Source of the DNA: Bacillota bacterium
GTDB lineage: Bacteria; Bacillota; Clostridia; Lachnospirales; Lachnospiraceae
Reading direction: 5' to 3'
Assembly (NCBI GenBank): GCA_023392995.1
Contig: JAEWMZ010000386.1
Span: 1 to 15,944 of the forward strand
Length of the DNA stretch: 15,944 nucleotides
Shown here piece by piece: positions 8,424 to 15,835 of this stretch (within the stretch, counting starts at the first letter, position 1; every line of letters begins with the position of its first letter). The position numbers and the translations under genes are program-made. The notes beneath the pieces were generated by a model. The model did not search any database. It saw nothing but the letters and a program-made list of their open reading frames with translations, and was not told the origin of the DNA.

Positions 8424-8483
8424 AAGCACAGGAAATAATAGAAATATCTTTTTTGATAGCTCTTATTATTGCTTGTGCTTTTT
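8424..8483 (+). terminator. Rho-independent terminator of the exporter operon
   Basis: The left arm 8424-8440 pairs with 8464-8480 in a 17-position stem with one G-U and one mismatch; the outer part is AAGCACA/TGTGCTT. The stem is followed immediately by TTTTT (8479-8483). It lies 74 bases after the second exporter stop and isolates this operon from the two-component genes. Confidence 0.75.
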
Positions 8484-8577
8484 ATGTGTTTGCAAAAGAA
8501 CTCTAAATGAATGAAATGTAGAGAAGGGGAAGAGAAGAGGAGCAAAAGCAAGCAGAGGTTAAAAAAGATTTTATGGG

Positions 8578-8602
8578 GTTCCCAGTGGAATTAAGCTGGA
8601 AC
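8578..8602. repeat. Short inverted repeat upstream of the response regulator
   Basis: GTTCC(C)AG at 8578-8585 and CTGGAAC at 8596-8602 form a 7-bp inverted repeat with one bulged C. It overlaps the -35 region of the candidate promoter, so it could be an operator, perhaps for autoregulation. Support is limited to position and symmetry. Confidence 0.3.
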
Positions 8603-8614
8603 ATGTGCTAAAAT
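8586..8614 (+). promoter_or_regulatory. Candidate extended -10 promoter for the two-component operon
   Basis: TAAAAT (8609-8614; 5 of 6) is preceded by TGC, giving an extended -10. A poor -35 candidate, TGGAAT (8586-8591), lies 17 bases upstream. It is the best promoter-like sequence between the exporter terminator and the regulator start. Confidence 0.4.
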
Positions 8615-8642
8615 TAAGCAGTTAATGGAGATTGGTTTTGTT

Positions 8643-8647
8643 AGGAG
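8643..8647 (+). promoter_or_regulatory. RBS supporting the TTG start of the response regulator
   Basis: AGGAG with a 9-base spacer to TTG 8657. No in-frame ATG precedes the conserved acidic pair of the receiver domain, so the TTG start is required for a complete domain. Confidence 0.7.
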
Positions 8648-8656
8648 TGTACAAAT

Positions 8657-10273
8657 TTGGAAAGATCAGGTAGTAATAAAATAACAGCTATTATCGCGGA
8701 TGATGAGAAAAAAATTTGCCAGCTTATTCTTAAACTGGGAAATTGGGATGAACTGGGAATCGAAGTGATGGAAATATGTACGGATGGAAAAATGGCATGG
8801 GATGCCATTGAACGACATCACCCCGATATTGTTGTAACAGATATTCAAATGCCCATATATGATGGATTGGAATTGGTACAGAAATCACGTGAAGCAGAAA
8901 TCAACAGCATATTTATTATTATTAGCGGTTACAGACATTTTGAATATGCACATAAGGCATTACAATATGGTGTGGCGGATTATCTTTTAAAGCCTCTGAG
9001 TCAAGATCAGCTAAAGGATACCTTGACTAAGGTTAGCTCCATTATTTTAGAAAAGAGAAATAATATAGATCGTGAAGAATATTTGAATCAGATTGAAATA
9101 ACCCAAATAAATAGTAAAATGGAGGTGTTCTGGGAAAAGATGCTCGAATCAAATTCCAGAATAACCGTGAATGCAGAGGATATGAAGAAGGAATACGGCA
9201 TGGAGCTTGTTAATTCTACAATACAAATTATGTGCATTACCACAAATCAGCCCAGCCTGCATACAGAGGAAAGCTTATTTGGGCAAAAGGCAAAACAGAT
9301 CGCAGGAGAATACATCAAGCATAGTAATGTATTTTATCATCTGGACAAAAGCGGAAGAGGTATGTTTTTTTTGCTGAATTACCAATATGGAAAGCGTAAT
9401 CTAATGAAAGAACAGGTTATGAAGTTATTTTATGAATTAAAAAATTTAAGTGAAATTTATGGGGATTTTAAATTAACCATTGGTTGCGGCGTGCCGATCG
9501 AAATAGAATTTGGAAGCATCCGTAAGGCTGTTGAAAGTGCTGTATTAGCTAATAATGCACGGTTAATTGACTTTGGAGACGGTGTGATAGAAGCGGAAAG
9601 CATACAGCTGAAAGAGTTTCCAATTGATAAGGTTTATCCTTTAGAGCTTAAAAAAAAGCATAAACAGGCAGTTTTAGCATTAGATAAGGAGAAAATAAAA
9701 GAAATTCAAGAGGAACTATGGTCGAATTGTATTCACTATCGTTATGGAAATCCGCAAATAATGCTTCAGCTGTTTCAGGAATTAATGAATACATTAAAGG
9801 AAGCGTTCCCCGATAAAGAGCAGATAATAGGCGTGGTCAGCCGTTGCAGGAGCGGTGTTTGTACTGCCAGAAACCTGGAGCATCTATTGGAGATTTATTT
9901 TAACAATGCTATCTTGGGTATTGATGAGATTTTGATGGAAAGAGAACAGCTGGAAAGCGTTCCAATCCGAACAGCAAAGCAGCATATGAATCAAAATTAC
10001 AGAGAGGCCACCTTAGAATCCGCAGCAAAGCTGGCAGGAGTGAGTACCGTATATCTTAGTAGATTATTTAAGGAGCATACCAGCCAAAACTTTGTGGACT
10101 ATTTAATTGAAGTAAGAATTGAGCATAGTAAAGAGCTATTGATTAATACAAATCATAACATTGCAGTAATTGCATCGATGGTAGGCTATAACGATGACAA
10201 GCATTTTACGAAGTTGTTCAAACGGCAGACAGGGATAACACCAACGGAATACAGAAAATTATATTCTTTTTAG
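8657..10273 (+). CDS. YesN-like response regulator (receiver + AraC helix-turn-helix)
   Basis: Cytoplasmic response regulator of 538 residues starting at TTG. The receiver domain (about 8-125) is complete: acidic pair D15/D16, phosphoacceptor D62 (VVTDIQMPIYDG), S90 and K112 (LLKPLS). The C-terminal ~100 residues form an AraC-type DNA-binding domain (STVYLSRLFKEH, VGYNDDKHFTKLFKRQTG). The long middle region (about 135-430) is typical of the YesN family; its TIGCGVPIEIEFGSIRKAVE stretch resembles the degenerate GGDEF-like linker of such regulators, which is inference. It should be phosphorylated by the kinase encoded next. Natural targets are the following sugar-transport unit and possibly its own promoter. 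YesM/YesN pairs usually control carbohydrate uptake operons. The family call is firm; the signal is unknown. Confidence 0.95.
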   Translation: MERSGSNKITAIIADDEKKICQLILKLGNWDELGIEVMEICTDGKMAWDAIERHHPDIVVTDIQMPIYDGLELVQKSREAEINSIFIIISGYRHFEYAHKALQYGVADYLLKPLSQDQLKDTLTKVSSIILEKRNNIDREEYLNQIEITQINSKMEVFWEKMLESNSRITVNAEDMKKEYGMELVNSTIQIMCITTNQPSLHTEESLFGQKAKQIAGEYIKHSNVFYHLDKSGRGMFFLLNYQYGKRNLMKEQVMKLFYELKNLSEIYGDFKLTIGCGVPIEIEFGSIRKAVESAVLANNARLIDFGDGVIEAESIQLKEFPIDKVYPLELKKKHKQAVLALDKEKIKEIQEELWSNCIHYRYGNPQIMLQLFQELMNTLKEAFPDKEQIIGVVSRCRSGVCTARNLEHLLEIYFNNAILGIDEILMEREQLESVPIRTAKQHMNQNYREATLESAAKLAGVSTVYLSRLFKEHTSQNFVDYLIEVRIEHSKELLINTNHNIAVIASMVGYNDDKHFTKLFKRQTGITPTEYRKLYSF

Positions 10274-10430
10274 GGAGTACCTGAACTGTTACTACCGCGC
10301 TGAATGCCTCACTCTGCGATATCCTGTGATGCAATTTTAGGAACGTAGATCCACTGCGCACCCAAAAATGAGCTTTGCGTACCACAATATGCACGGTACA
10401 AGCAGTTTTCAGACACACCCTAGTTAACGT
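10274..10430. repeat. G+C-richer intergenic block, possible dispersed repeat
   Basis: By hand count 74 of 157 bases are G or C (about 47%), clearly more than in the flanking genes. It separates the regulator and kinase genes, while the kinase/pseudo-ATPase junction is only 18 bases. Both strands contain partial open frames (a minus-strand frame of 118 codons crosses it and runs into the genes on either side), but none has an RBS or a coherent domain. A small inverted pair, GTACC (10379-10383) and GGTAC (10394-10398), is present. Its look is that of an inserted repeat rather than an ordinary operon spacer; this is inference. Confidence 0.4.
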
Positions 10431-10434
10431 GGAG
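10431..10434 (+). promoter_or_regulatory. RBS that sets the kinase start
   Basis: GGAG with a 6-base spacer to ATG 10441. The longer frame from TTG 10375 has no RBS, and its extra 22 residues fall in the odd intergenic block, so the ATG is preferred. Confidence 0.75.
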
Positions 10435-10440
10435 AAAATT

Positions 10441-11442
10441 ATGATGAAAAAATTCGAGTGGATGCTGAAGATAGCGCTGTTTATTCTTATACTGGCAATT
10501 GAGGTTATTGGCTTTATAGCTGGTAAAGAGATATTTTTCATTGTTGTTGTGTTGGTGGAAGCGGTCTTCGCCATACAATATTTTAAACAACAGAAAAAGC
10601 TGCACAGGCTATTATATTGGTTAGAGGTAGAGTCGTTGGATCAGTATTTCAATCAAAATAAATGGTCCGAGGAAATTCCTTATCAGATACGTAAAATATT
10701 AATACAGTTATCGGAAGCTGTCGGTAAAAAATACAGCAGTGAATTAAGCTTAAAAAAAATGCAGTACGCTATGCTGCAAAGTCAGATTAATCCACATTTC
10801 TTATACAACACACTGGAATCCATCCGTGGGGAAGCCGTATTAAATGATCAGATGGAGATTGCTTCTATGACAGAGCATTTATCCAGGTTCTTTCGCTATT
10901 GTATCAGCAAAAGCAACGATTTGGTAAAAGTACAGGAGGAGCTGAACAATGTAAAGGATTACTTTTTTATTCAGAAGTTCCGGTTTTCTGACCGTTTTGA
11001 TTTGGAAATTTCTTGTGAGGATAGGGACGCTTATCATTGCTATATGCCGAAGATGACGTTACAGCCCTTAGTTGAGAATGCAATTGAACATGGCTTGAAG
11101 CAATGCATTGAGGGGGGATTAATAAGCATTAGTATTATTTTGTCTGAAAAGCGGCTGCATATTAGAATAAGTGATAATGGAACCGGGATGACACAGGATA
11201 TCGTCACGGCTTTAAATGATAGACTGCAGCTGCCTGCGGTCATAGCACAATTACAGGAGCAGACTGTGAATCACCATAATGGGCTGGCATTATTAAACGT
11301 GAATAACCGAATTCGGCTTTGCTTTGGAAATGAGTACGGGATGAGAGTTCACAGTCTGCCAAATTGGGGGACGGATATTGGGTTAGTATTACCGGCAGTT
11401 ACCGAAGGTGAGAAAGAGAAGTATCAAATGAATCCAATATAA
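10441..11442 (+). CDS. YesM/LytS-type sensor histidine kinase without extracytoplasmic domain
   Basis: Membrane histidine kinase of 333 residues from ATG 10441. It has two adjacent transmembrane helices (about 9-28 and 31-48) joined by a turn of only a few residues, so there is no room for the large Cache-type sensor of ordinary YesM proteins and no obvious HAMP domain. The cytoplasmic part carries the His_kinase phosphoacceptor motif SQINPHFLYN (H119), the N-box LQPLVENAIEHG (N213), and the G-box ISDNGTGM (D245). A second glycine-rich segment, NGLALLNVNNR, is slightly off the usual GIGLxNV form. The partner is the upstream response regulator. The short-loop layout resembles intramembrane-sensing kinases, which receive their signal from a transporter; the third gene of the operon encodes a transporter-like protein. 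Kinase identity is firm, the sensing mode is inferred. Confidence 0.93.
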   Translation: MMKKFEWMLKIALFILILAIEVIGFIAGKEIFFIVVVLVEAVFAIQYFKQQKKLHRLLYWLEVESLDQYFNQNKWSEEIPYQIRKILIQLSEAVGKKYSSELSLKKMQYAMLQSQINPHFLYNTLESIRGEAVLNDQMEIASMTEHLSRFFRYCISKSNDLVKVQEELNNVKDYFFIQKFRFSDRFDLEISCEDRDAYHCYMPKMTLQPLVENAIEHGLKQCIEGGLISISIILSEKRLHIRISDNGTGMTQDIVTALNDRLQLPAVIAQLQEQTVNHHNGLALLNVNNRIRLCFGNEYGMRVHSLPNWGTDIGLVLPAVTEGEKEKYQMNPI

Positions 11443-11460
11443 TATAACGCGGAGATATCA

Positions 11461-12873
11461 ATGAGAGAAGAAGTATTGAGCTTAAGAAGTATCTATACCT
11501 GGGATAGCGAATTAACTACCTTGAAGGACTTTAATCTTACAATATTTAAAGGAGAGGTTGTATATCTGACCGGTAAATATGGAAGTGGTAAAAAGACGGT
11601 GAAAGAATTGTTGTCAGGTAATATTGGGTATTCAGGAGATATACGGATGAAGGGAGAAGTGATTGATAACTTTCAAGGGAATGATATATATAAGAATGGG
11701 GTAGTTTGTATTGACAATGAGAGAAGATTGGTGGATCATATGTCACTGTCAGAGAATATATTTGCTGTCAGGCCAAAGGCAAAATGGCTGGCAAGATATA
11801 GAGAAAAGTTAGTTTGGGAACAGACAAAGAGACTCTTACAGCAGGTGGACTTAGCCTGCGACCCGAATGATAAGGTCTATACCCTATCCCCATTTGAAAA
11901 GCAAATGCTTTGCATAGCAAAGGCAATTTCCTTTAATGTGAAGCTGATTGTAGTGGATTGTATCAGGAGTGACTACAGTATTTTAGATTATCTTCGGTTA
12001 AGCCGGATTATTGAGAATTTAAAACAGCAGGGGTTAAGCTTTTTAATCATTGGAGATGATAATAATAATATACTGAATATTGTTACAAAAATTATCTTCC
12101 TGATCAATGGAACAGATGCAAAGGAATGGGATTGCTCAGAAAGGAATTTTATCAATCAGGCAGATGAAATCAGATTTAAGATAAAAGAAAAAAATGGTAT
12201 GAGTTTAGAGTTTCCTCCTAATCATAGGAATATATGGGGTTTTTATGATTTATCCTGGGATTCCAATAGTGATTTGACGGATTATCTTAGTAAGTGGGGC
12301 GAAAGAAATGCTGCTAATCCAAAAGTAGAAGAATTTATTAAGAAGATAGCGGGAATGAATCGAAGAAAGGTAGTTATTAATGAATACACCAATAAGCAAT
12401 TACTGCCCGGATCGATTCGAGATAATTTAATTCTGCCCTCCAGTAAAAAATTAGCTGCCAGGTTTGGAATGGTTAATTCGGATTTGATCGAGTATATCTA
12501 TCAAGAGTTTATGGATGTTTTCAAGATAGAGAGAGAAATCACCTGTGTGGAGGAGTTAACCAGCGTTCAGAAAAAAATATTGACTGTATTTCGCTGGATT
12601 TATTATACTCCCTCTATTGTAATTATGGAAAACCCTTATATTGGCCTGGGTCTTCAGGATACAATCTGTCTGAATCAGTGCATAGAGCTTTTAGAGAAGC
12701 GGGGAATCTGTATTATGATATTATCAAAAACACCAGAAGATTTGGCTCTGTGCTGTAATCAGATTTTTTGCAATCATAGCTTTCAACTGATAAAGGTATT
12801 TGATTATGAAGATTACGAAGTCTTGGGAGATGAACTTCTAAGCTTGACGAAGAATAAGGAGTTGTTTTATTAA
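11461..12873 (+). CDS. Degenerate RbsA-like tandem ABC ATPase (predicted pseudo-enzyme)
   Basis: A 470-residue protein whose length, two-half layout and local wording follow sugar-importer ATPases such as the intact copy at 14191, but whose catalytic motifs are eroded. Half 1: Walker A is GKYGSGKKT (38-46) with Lys at position 45 where Ser/Thr is expected. The Q-loop Gln is absent (IDNE, 84-87). The signature is LSPFEKQ (142-148). Walker B keeps D166 but the catalytic Glu is C167. The switch-His region reads IGDD (197-200). Half 2 has no P-loop, SVQKK in place of LSGGNQQK, and IMENPYIGLG (388-397) where the family has FDEPTRGID; its Glu at 390 is not enough for catalysis. GGAG at 11451-11454 is 6 bases before the ATG, and the kinase stop is 18 bases upstream. 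There are no transmembrane helices. The frame is intact, so it is maintained rather than decaying. A regulatory or scaffolding role is inferred. Confidence 0.85.
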   Translation: MREEVLSLRSIYTWDSELTTLKDFNLTIFKGEVVYLTGKYGSGKKTVKELLSGNIGYSGDIRMKGEVIDNFQGNDIYKNGVVCIDNERRLVDHMSLSENIFAVRPKAKWLARYREKLVWEQTKRLLQQVDLACDPNDKVYTLSPFEKQMLCIAKAISFNVKLIVVDCIRSDYSILDYLRLSRIIENLKQQGLSFLIIGDDNNNILNIVTKIIFLINGTDAKEWDCSERNFINQADEIRFKIKEKNGMSLEFPPNHRNIWGFYDLSWDSNSDLTDYLSKWGERNAANPKVEEFIKKIAGMNRRKVVINEYTNKQLLPGSIRDNLILPSSKKLAARFGMVNSDLIEYIYQEFMDVFKIEREITCVEELTSVQKKILTVFRWIYYTPSIVIMENPYIGLGLQDTICLNQCIELLEKRGICIMILSKTPEDLALCCNQIFCNHSFQLIKVFDYEDYEVLGDELLSLTKNKELFY

Positions 12874-12874
12874 A

Positions 12875-12922
12875 GCAGCATAATGTTTGTGCAACTTGCA
12901 CAAAAATATGCTGTATTTTTTT
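12875..12922 (+). terminator. Strong intrinsic terminator closing the two-component operon
   Basis: The outer stem CAGCATA (12876-12882) pairs with TATGCTG (12907-12913). The inner perfect palindrome TTTGTGCAA-C-TTGCACAAA spans 12886-12904. A run of seven T (12916-12922) follows. It begins two bases after the pseudo-ATPase stop, separating that gene from the binding-protein unit. Confidence 0.85.
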
Positions 12923-12961
12923 ATCAAAGAGGTAAAATAACCCCACCTTAGTATAAGTTTG

Positions 12962-12973
12962 TCTCCTAGGAGA
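12962..12973. promoter_or_regulatory. Perfect 12-bp palindrome, candidate operator
   Basis: TCTCCTAGGAGA occupies the place where a -35 box for the downstream TATAAT would be. It is a candidate binding site for the YesN-like regulator or another factor. Symmetry and position are seen; function is inferred. Confidence 0.45.
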
Positions 12974-12989
12974 AACTAGATGCAACAAT

Positions 12990-12995
12990 TATAAT
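12990..12995 (+). promoter_or_regulatory. Consensus -10 box of the sugar-transport unit
   Basis: TATAAT, 28 bases before the start codon. No acceptable -35 is found at 16-18 bases upstream (TAGGAG-like sequence instead), so the promoter is probably activator-dependent. Confidence 0.55.
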
Positions 12996-13023
12996 AAGGA
13001 TACTAAATGAAGGAGGAAGAGTT

Positions 13024-14109
13024 ATGTTAAAAAAATTATTAGGATTAACACTTGCACTTACAATGGCCGTTAGCCTTTGGGGATGCAGTCAGAGGAGCGA
13101 AAATGAAACAAAGGTAACACCGAAGGCAGAGGATGCTGGAACCGAGAACCAGACAGCAGAGACGACAAAGGCTCCTGTGGAGACATCTAAGGGCGCTGTC
13201 AATCATATTGAGGGTGTGAAAACAGTGGGCTTAAGCTTGGGAAGTCTTGGAAATGAATATTTTGATACACTGGCAAATGAAATCGAGACCTATTTCGCTG
13301 GAAACGGTATTACTGTAAAAACGGTATCCGCTGAAAACAATGCGGCAACTCAGGTTCAGCAGATTGAGAATTTAATGACGGAAGGTGTTGGAGCGATCAT
13401 TGTATACCCAATTGATCCTGATTCCGTAGTTGATGTACTTAAAAGAGCAAAAGAAGCAGGTGTCTATGTTATTACAGCAGGTACTTTTGTAACAGATCCG
13501 GAAGCAACAGATGCGCAGCTTGGCGTGAATCAGCCTGAGGTTGGAAAGGCTGTTGCGCAGATGGCATCAGACTGGATTGATAAAACGTATCCTGATGCTG
13601 CAGATAGAAGCATCAGTGTTTCAATTATTGGATATACCGCGAATACAACCGGTGTGGACAGAACCAATGGTATGTATGCCATTGGAGATATTAATCCAAA
13701 GGTGAAGGTATCCGATATTGTATATGATTTGGTTGGTCAAACAGCCTTTGCAGCAAAATCTCAGGAATTCGCAGATGCTATGTTTATGCAGGAGCCGGAT
13801 ACAAAGGTAGTGATCTGTTATAATGATGAGGCTGCCCGCGCAGTGAGCGAGGTAGTAAAAAGAACGAGTGAGATAAATGCTGATGAAATTGGTATTTTTG
13901 CGATTGACTATAGCGAGGCAACAATTGAAGCGATTGCAGATCCGAAGGATCCGGTTCGCGGAACAATTTTATTGGGAGATCTAAATCTGGCAAAACCTAT
14001 CTGGCAGCTTCTCACTGGTGAAGTAGTTGCAGACAGCGGAGAATGGGGTAATATTTATTTTAAGCCTACTATTAATATCACAATTGATAATGTGTCAGAT
14101 TATCAGTAA
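13024..14109 (+). CDS. Sugar-type periplasmic-binding lipoprotein of an ABC importer
   Basis: Extracytoplasmic substrate-binding protein of 361 residues. AGGAGG at 13011-13016 is 7 bases before the ATG. The signal peptide is MLKKLLGLTLALTMAVSLWGC with a lipobox ending at C21, so it is lipid-anchored outside the membrane. A Thr/Glu-rich linker (about 22-60) precedes a type I periplasmic-binding fold of the Peripla_BP_4/ribose-galactose class: VGLSLGSLGNEYFDTL, then QQIENLMTEGVGAIIVYPID and ICYNDEAARAVSEVV. This fold, next to an RbsA-type ATPase and RbsC-type permease, points to uptake of a monosaccharide or related polyol. The exact ligand cannot be read from the sequence. It is separated from the two-component operon by a terminator and has its own candidate promoter. 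Confidence 0.93.
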   Translation: MLKKLLGLTLALTMAVSLWGCSQRSENETKVTPKAEDAGTENQTAETTKAPVETSKGAVNHIEGVKTVGLSLGSLGNEYFDTLANEIETYFAGNGITVKTVSAENNAATQVQQIENLMTEGVGAIIVYPIDPDSVVDVLKRAKEAGVYVITAGTFVTDPEATDAQLGVNQPEVGKAVAQMASDWIDKTYPDAADRSISVSIIGYTANTTGVDRTNGMYAIGDINPKVKVSDIVYDLVGQTAFAAKSQEFADAMFMQEPDTKVVICYNDEAARAVSEVVKRTSEINADEIGIFAIDYSEATIEAIADPKDPVRGTILLGDLNLAKPIWQLLTGEVVADSGEWGNIYFKPTINITIDNVSDYQ

Positions 14110-14139
14110 AGCAGACTATCAATAAAACCAATAAGTCAA

Positions 14140-14171
14140 AGGGCGCAGTGGTGGAACGCCTCCTGCGCTCT
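14140..14171 (+). other. Intergenic hairpin between binding protein and ATPase
   Basis: AGGGCGCAG (14140-14148) pairs with CTGCGCTCT (14163-14171), nine positions with one G-U. No T-run follows. Such hairpins after binding-protein genes commonly protect the upstream message or partly terminate, giving more binding protein than ATPase. It lies 19 bases before the ATPase start. Confidence 0.55.
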
Positions 14172-14190
14172 GTCCTATAAGAGGTAGAGA

Positions 14191-15669
14191 ATGAGCAAAA
14201 TTTTGGAATTAAGAGAGATAACAAAGGCATATCCCGGTGTTGTTGCTCTGGATAATGTATCTATGAGCTTTCAAAAAGGTGAGGTTCATGCCATCATGGG
14301 AGAAAATGGAGCCGGAAAATCCACATTAATAAAAACGATAGCAGGTGCAATAAGCGCGGATAATGGAACGATTATTATGAACGGCACTGAATTCAGACAT
14401 ATGACACCTGCAATCAGCCGCGATAATGGGATAGGAGTTATTTACCAGGAATTTAATCTGATTCCCAGTATGAGCGTAGCTGAAAATATTTTCATGGGTG
14501 ATAAAATCGGGGGAAAAATAAAAGTTAATTTTGATGAAATGACCCGCAGAACGGAGGAAATCTTCGGACAGCTTAATGTAACGATTCCGGCAAAGGAGAT
14601 GGTAGCATCTTTGACAACCGCACAGCAGCAGCTGGTAGAGATAGCAAAAGCAATCGTTAAGGATTGCAAGGTTCTGATTATGGATGAGCCTAGTGCAGCA
14701 ATTGCAGTATCAGAAGTAGAACAAATGTTTAAAATAGTAAGAAAGCTGAAAAATGAAGGAGTTACGATTATTTATATCAGTCACCGGATGGATGAGATCT
14801 TTGAAATTGCCGATCGCGTGTCAGTAATGAGAGATGGTAAGTACATAGATACCTGCTATGTTAAGGATATCAACCGGAAGCAATTGATCACAATGATGGT
14901 TGGCCGGGAATTAAATGAGTCGTTTCCTGCTAGAAATGTGCAGATAGGTGAACCGGTTTTGGAATTGAAGAAGGTAACCGGCAATGGTGATTTTGAAATT
15001 GATTTAACTTTGAAAAAGGGTGAAATACTTGGATTAGCAGGTCTGGTAGGAGCAGGGCGCACCGAACTTGCTAAAATGATTTTTGGATCAGAACGAATAC
15101 AAGCAGGAGAAGTAGTAGTAAAAGGAAGCACTGTTGATATAAAGTCTCCAAGTCATGCAATCAGCTTAGGTATTGGTTTAATACCGGAAGACCGAAAGAA
15201 TGAAGGGGCATTTTTGGAATTTCCAATTGACTGGAATATAAGCATTATGAGTCTTACCCAAATTAGTAAATTCGGGGTTGTAAAACAGGCGGATTGTGAC
15301 AAGCTGGCGGGGAAGTACTCGGATATCCTACGAATTAAGACACCTTCTCTAAAACAGCTTGTAAGAAATCTATCCGGAGGTAATCAGCAAAAGGTGGTAT
15401 TGGCGAAGGTATTGGCGGCAAAGACAGATATTATTATATTTGATGAGCCAACCCGTGGTATTGATGTTGGGGCAAAACAGGAAATATATAAGCTGATGAA
15501 CTCATTAATTGAGCAGGGAATCAGTATTATTATGATTTCCAGTGAGATGGAAGAGCTCCTGGGAATGAGTGACCGGATCATGGTGCTGCATCAGGGAAGA
15601 ATAACGGGCGAGCTGGACAAAAGTCAATTTAGTCAGAACGCTGTACTGGAACTAGCCTCAGGAATATAA
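14191..15669 (+). CDS. RbsA/MglA-type sugar ABC importer ATPase
   Basis: Cytoplasmic tandem ATPase of 492 residues that powers sugar import with the RbsC-type permease and the upstream binding lipoprotein. GAGG at 14181-14184 precedes the ATG by 6 bases. NBD1 is fully equipped: Walker A GENGAGKST (37-45), signature-region LTTAQQQ (141-147), Walker B IMDEP (D165, E166), switch His H198. NBD2 has the family's usual degenerate P-loop GLVGAGRTE (284-292, Arg290 for Lys), signature LSGGNQQK (394-401) and FDEPTRGIDVGAK (D418, E419). Length and motifs match the family closely, so it makes a useful internal reference for the eroded paralogue at 11461. The substrate class is sugar-like; the exact sugar is not determined. 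Confidence 0.96.
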   Translation: MSKILELREITKAYPGVVALDNVSMSFQKGEVHAIMGENGAGKSTLIKTIAGAISADNGTIIMNGTEFRHMTPAISRDNGIGVIYQEFNLIPSMSVAENIFMGDKIGGKIKVNFDEMTRRTEEIFGQLNVTIPAKEMVASLTTAQQQLVEIAKAIVKDCKVLIMDEPSAAIAVSEVEQMFKIVRKLKNEGVTIIYISHRMDEIFEIADRVSVMRDGKYIDTCYVKDINRKQLITMMVGRELNESFPARNVQIGEPVLELKKVTGNGDFEIDLTLKKGEILGLAGLVGAGRTELAKMIFGSERIQAGEVVVKGSTVDIKSPSHAISLGIGLIPEDRKNEGAFLEFPIDWNISIMSLTQISKFGVVKQADCDKLAGKYSDILRIKTPSLKQLVRNLSGGNQQKVVLAKVLAAKTDIIIFDEPTRGIDVGAKQEIYKLMNSLIEQGISIIMISSEMEELLGMSDRIMVLHQGRITGELDKSQFSQNAVLELASGI

Positions 15670-15682
15670 GGAGAGAGAGAAG

Positions 15683-15835
15683 ATGAAAAGAAAGTTTATT
15701 GATATTGATAATTTTTTAAAGAATAAATTAGCCTGGGTGCTGCTGATTATTATCTGCCTTGCATTCATGATAGTGAATCCTAATTTTATGAGTACAAGAA
15801 ATATATTAAATATATTAAATGATGTTGGGGTCTAA
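15683..15835 (+). pseudogene. RbsC-type sugar permease, truncated after 50 codons
   Basis: The reading frame starts at ATG 15683 with AGGAG (15669-15673) overlapping the ATPase stop. It encodes a basic N-terminus, a first membrane helix (LAWVLLIIICLAFMIV, about 16-31) and the family-typical NPNFMSTRNILNILNDVG segment. It then hits TAA at 15833-15835. RbsC permeases are normally over 300 residues and continue here with further membrane helices, so this is only the first sixth. Homology appears to stop at about 15830, where unrelated sequence with a small palindrome begins. An insertion is the likely cause; an assembly junction is the alternative. As it stands the importer has no complete permease in this window. 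Confidence 0.8.

Noticed and set aside
8228..8551. Minus-strand open frame of 107 codons after the exporter
   Set aside because: It runs antisense across the end of the exporter gene and the exporter terminator, has low-complexity content and shows no domain.
10375..10440. Longer kinase start at TTG 10375
   Set aside because: No RBS precedes it, and the added residues come from the atypical spacer. ATG 10441 has a good RBS and begins right before the first membrane helix.
10218..10574. Minus-strand open frame of 118 codons crossing the G+C-richer block
   Set aside because: It overlaps two well-supported genes on the other strand and shows no RBS or recognisable fold. It is better explained as a chance frame in a repeat-like spacer.
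12886..12904. Palindrome TTTGTGCAA-C-TTGCACAAA as an operator sharing GTGCAA with the repeats near 4483
   Set aside because: It is the inner stem of an intrinsic terminator with a T7 run. The shared six bases are likely coincidence.
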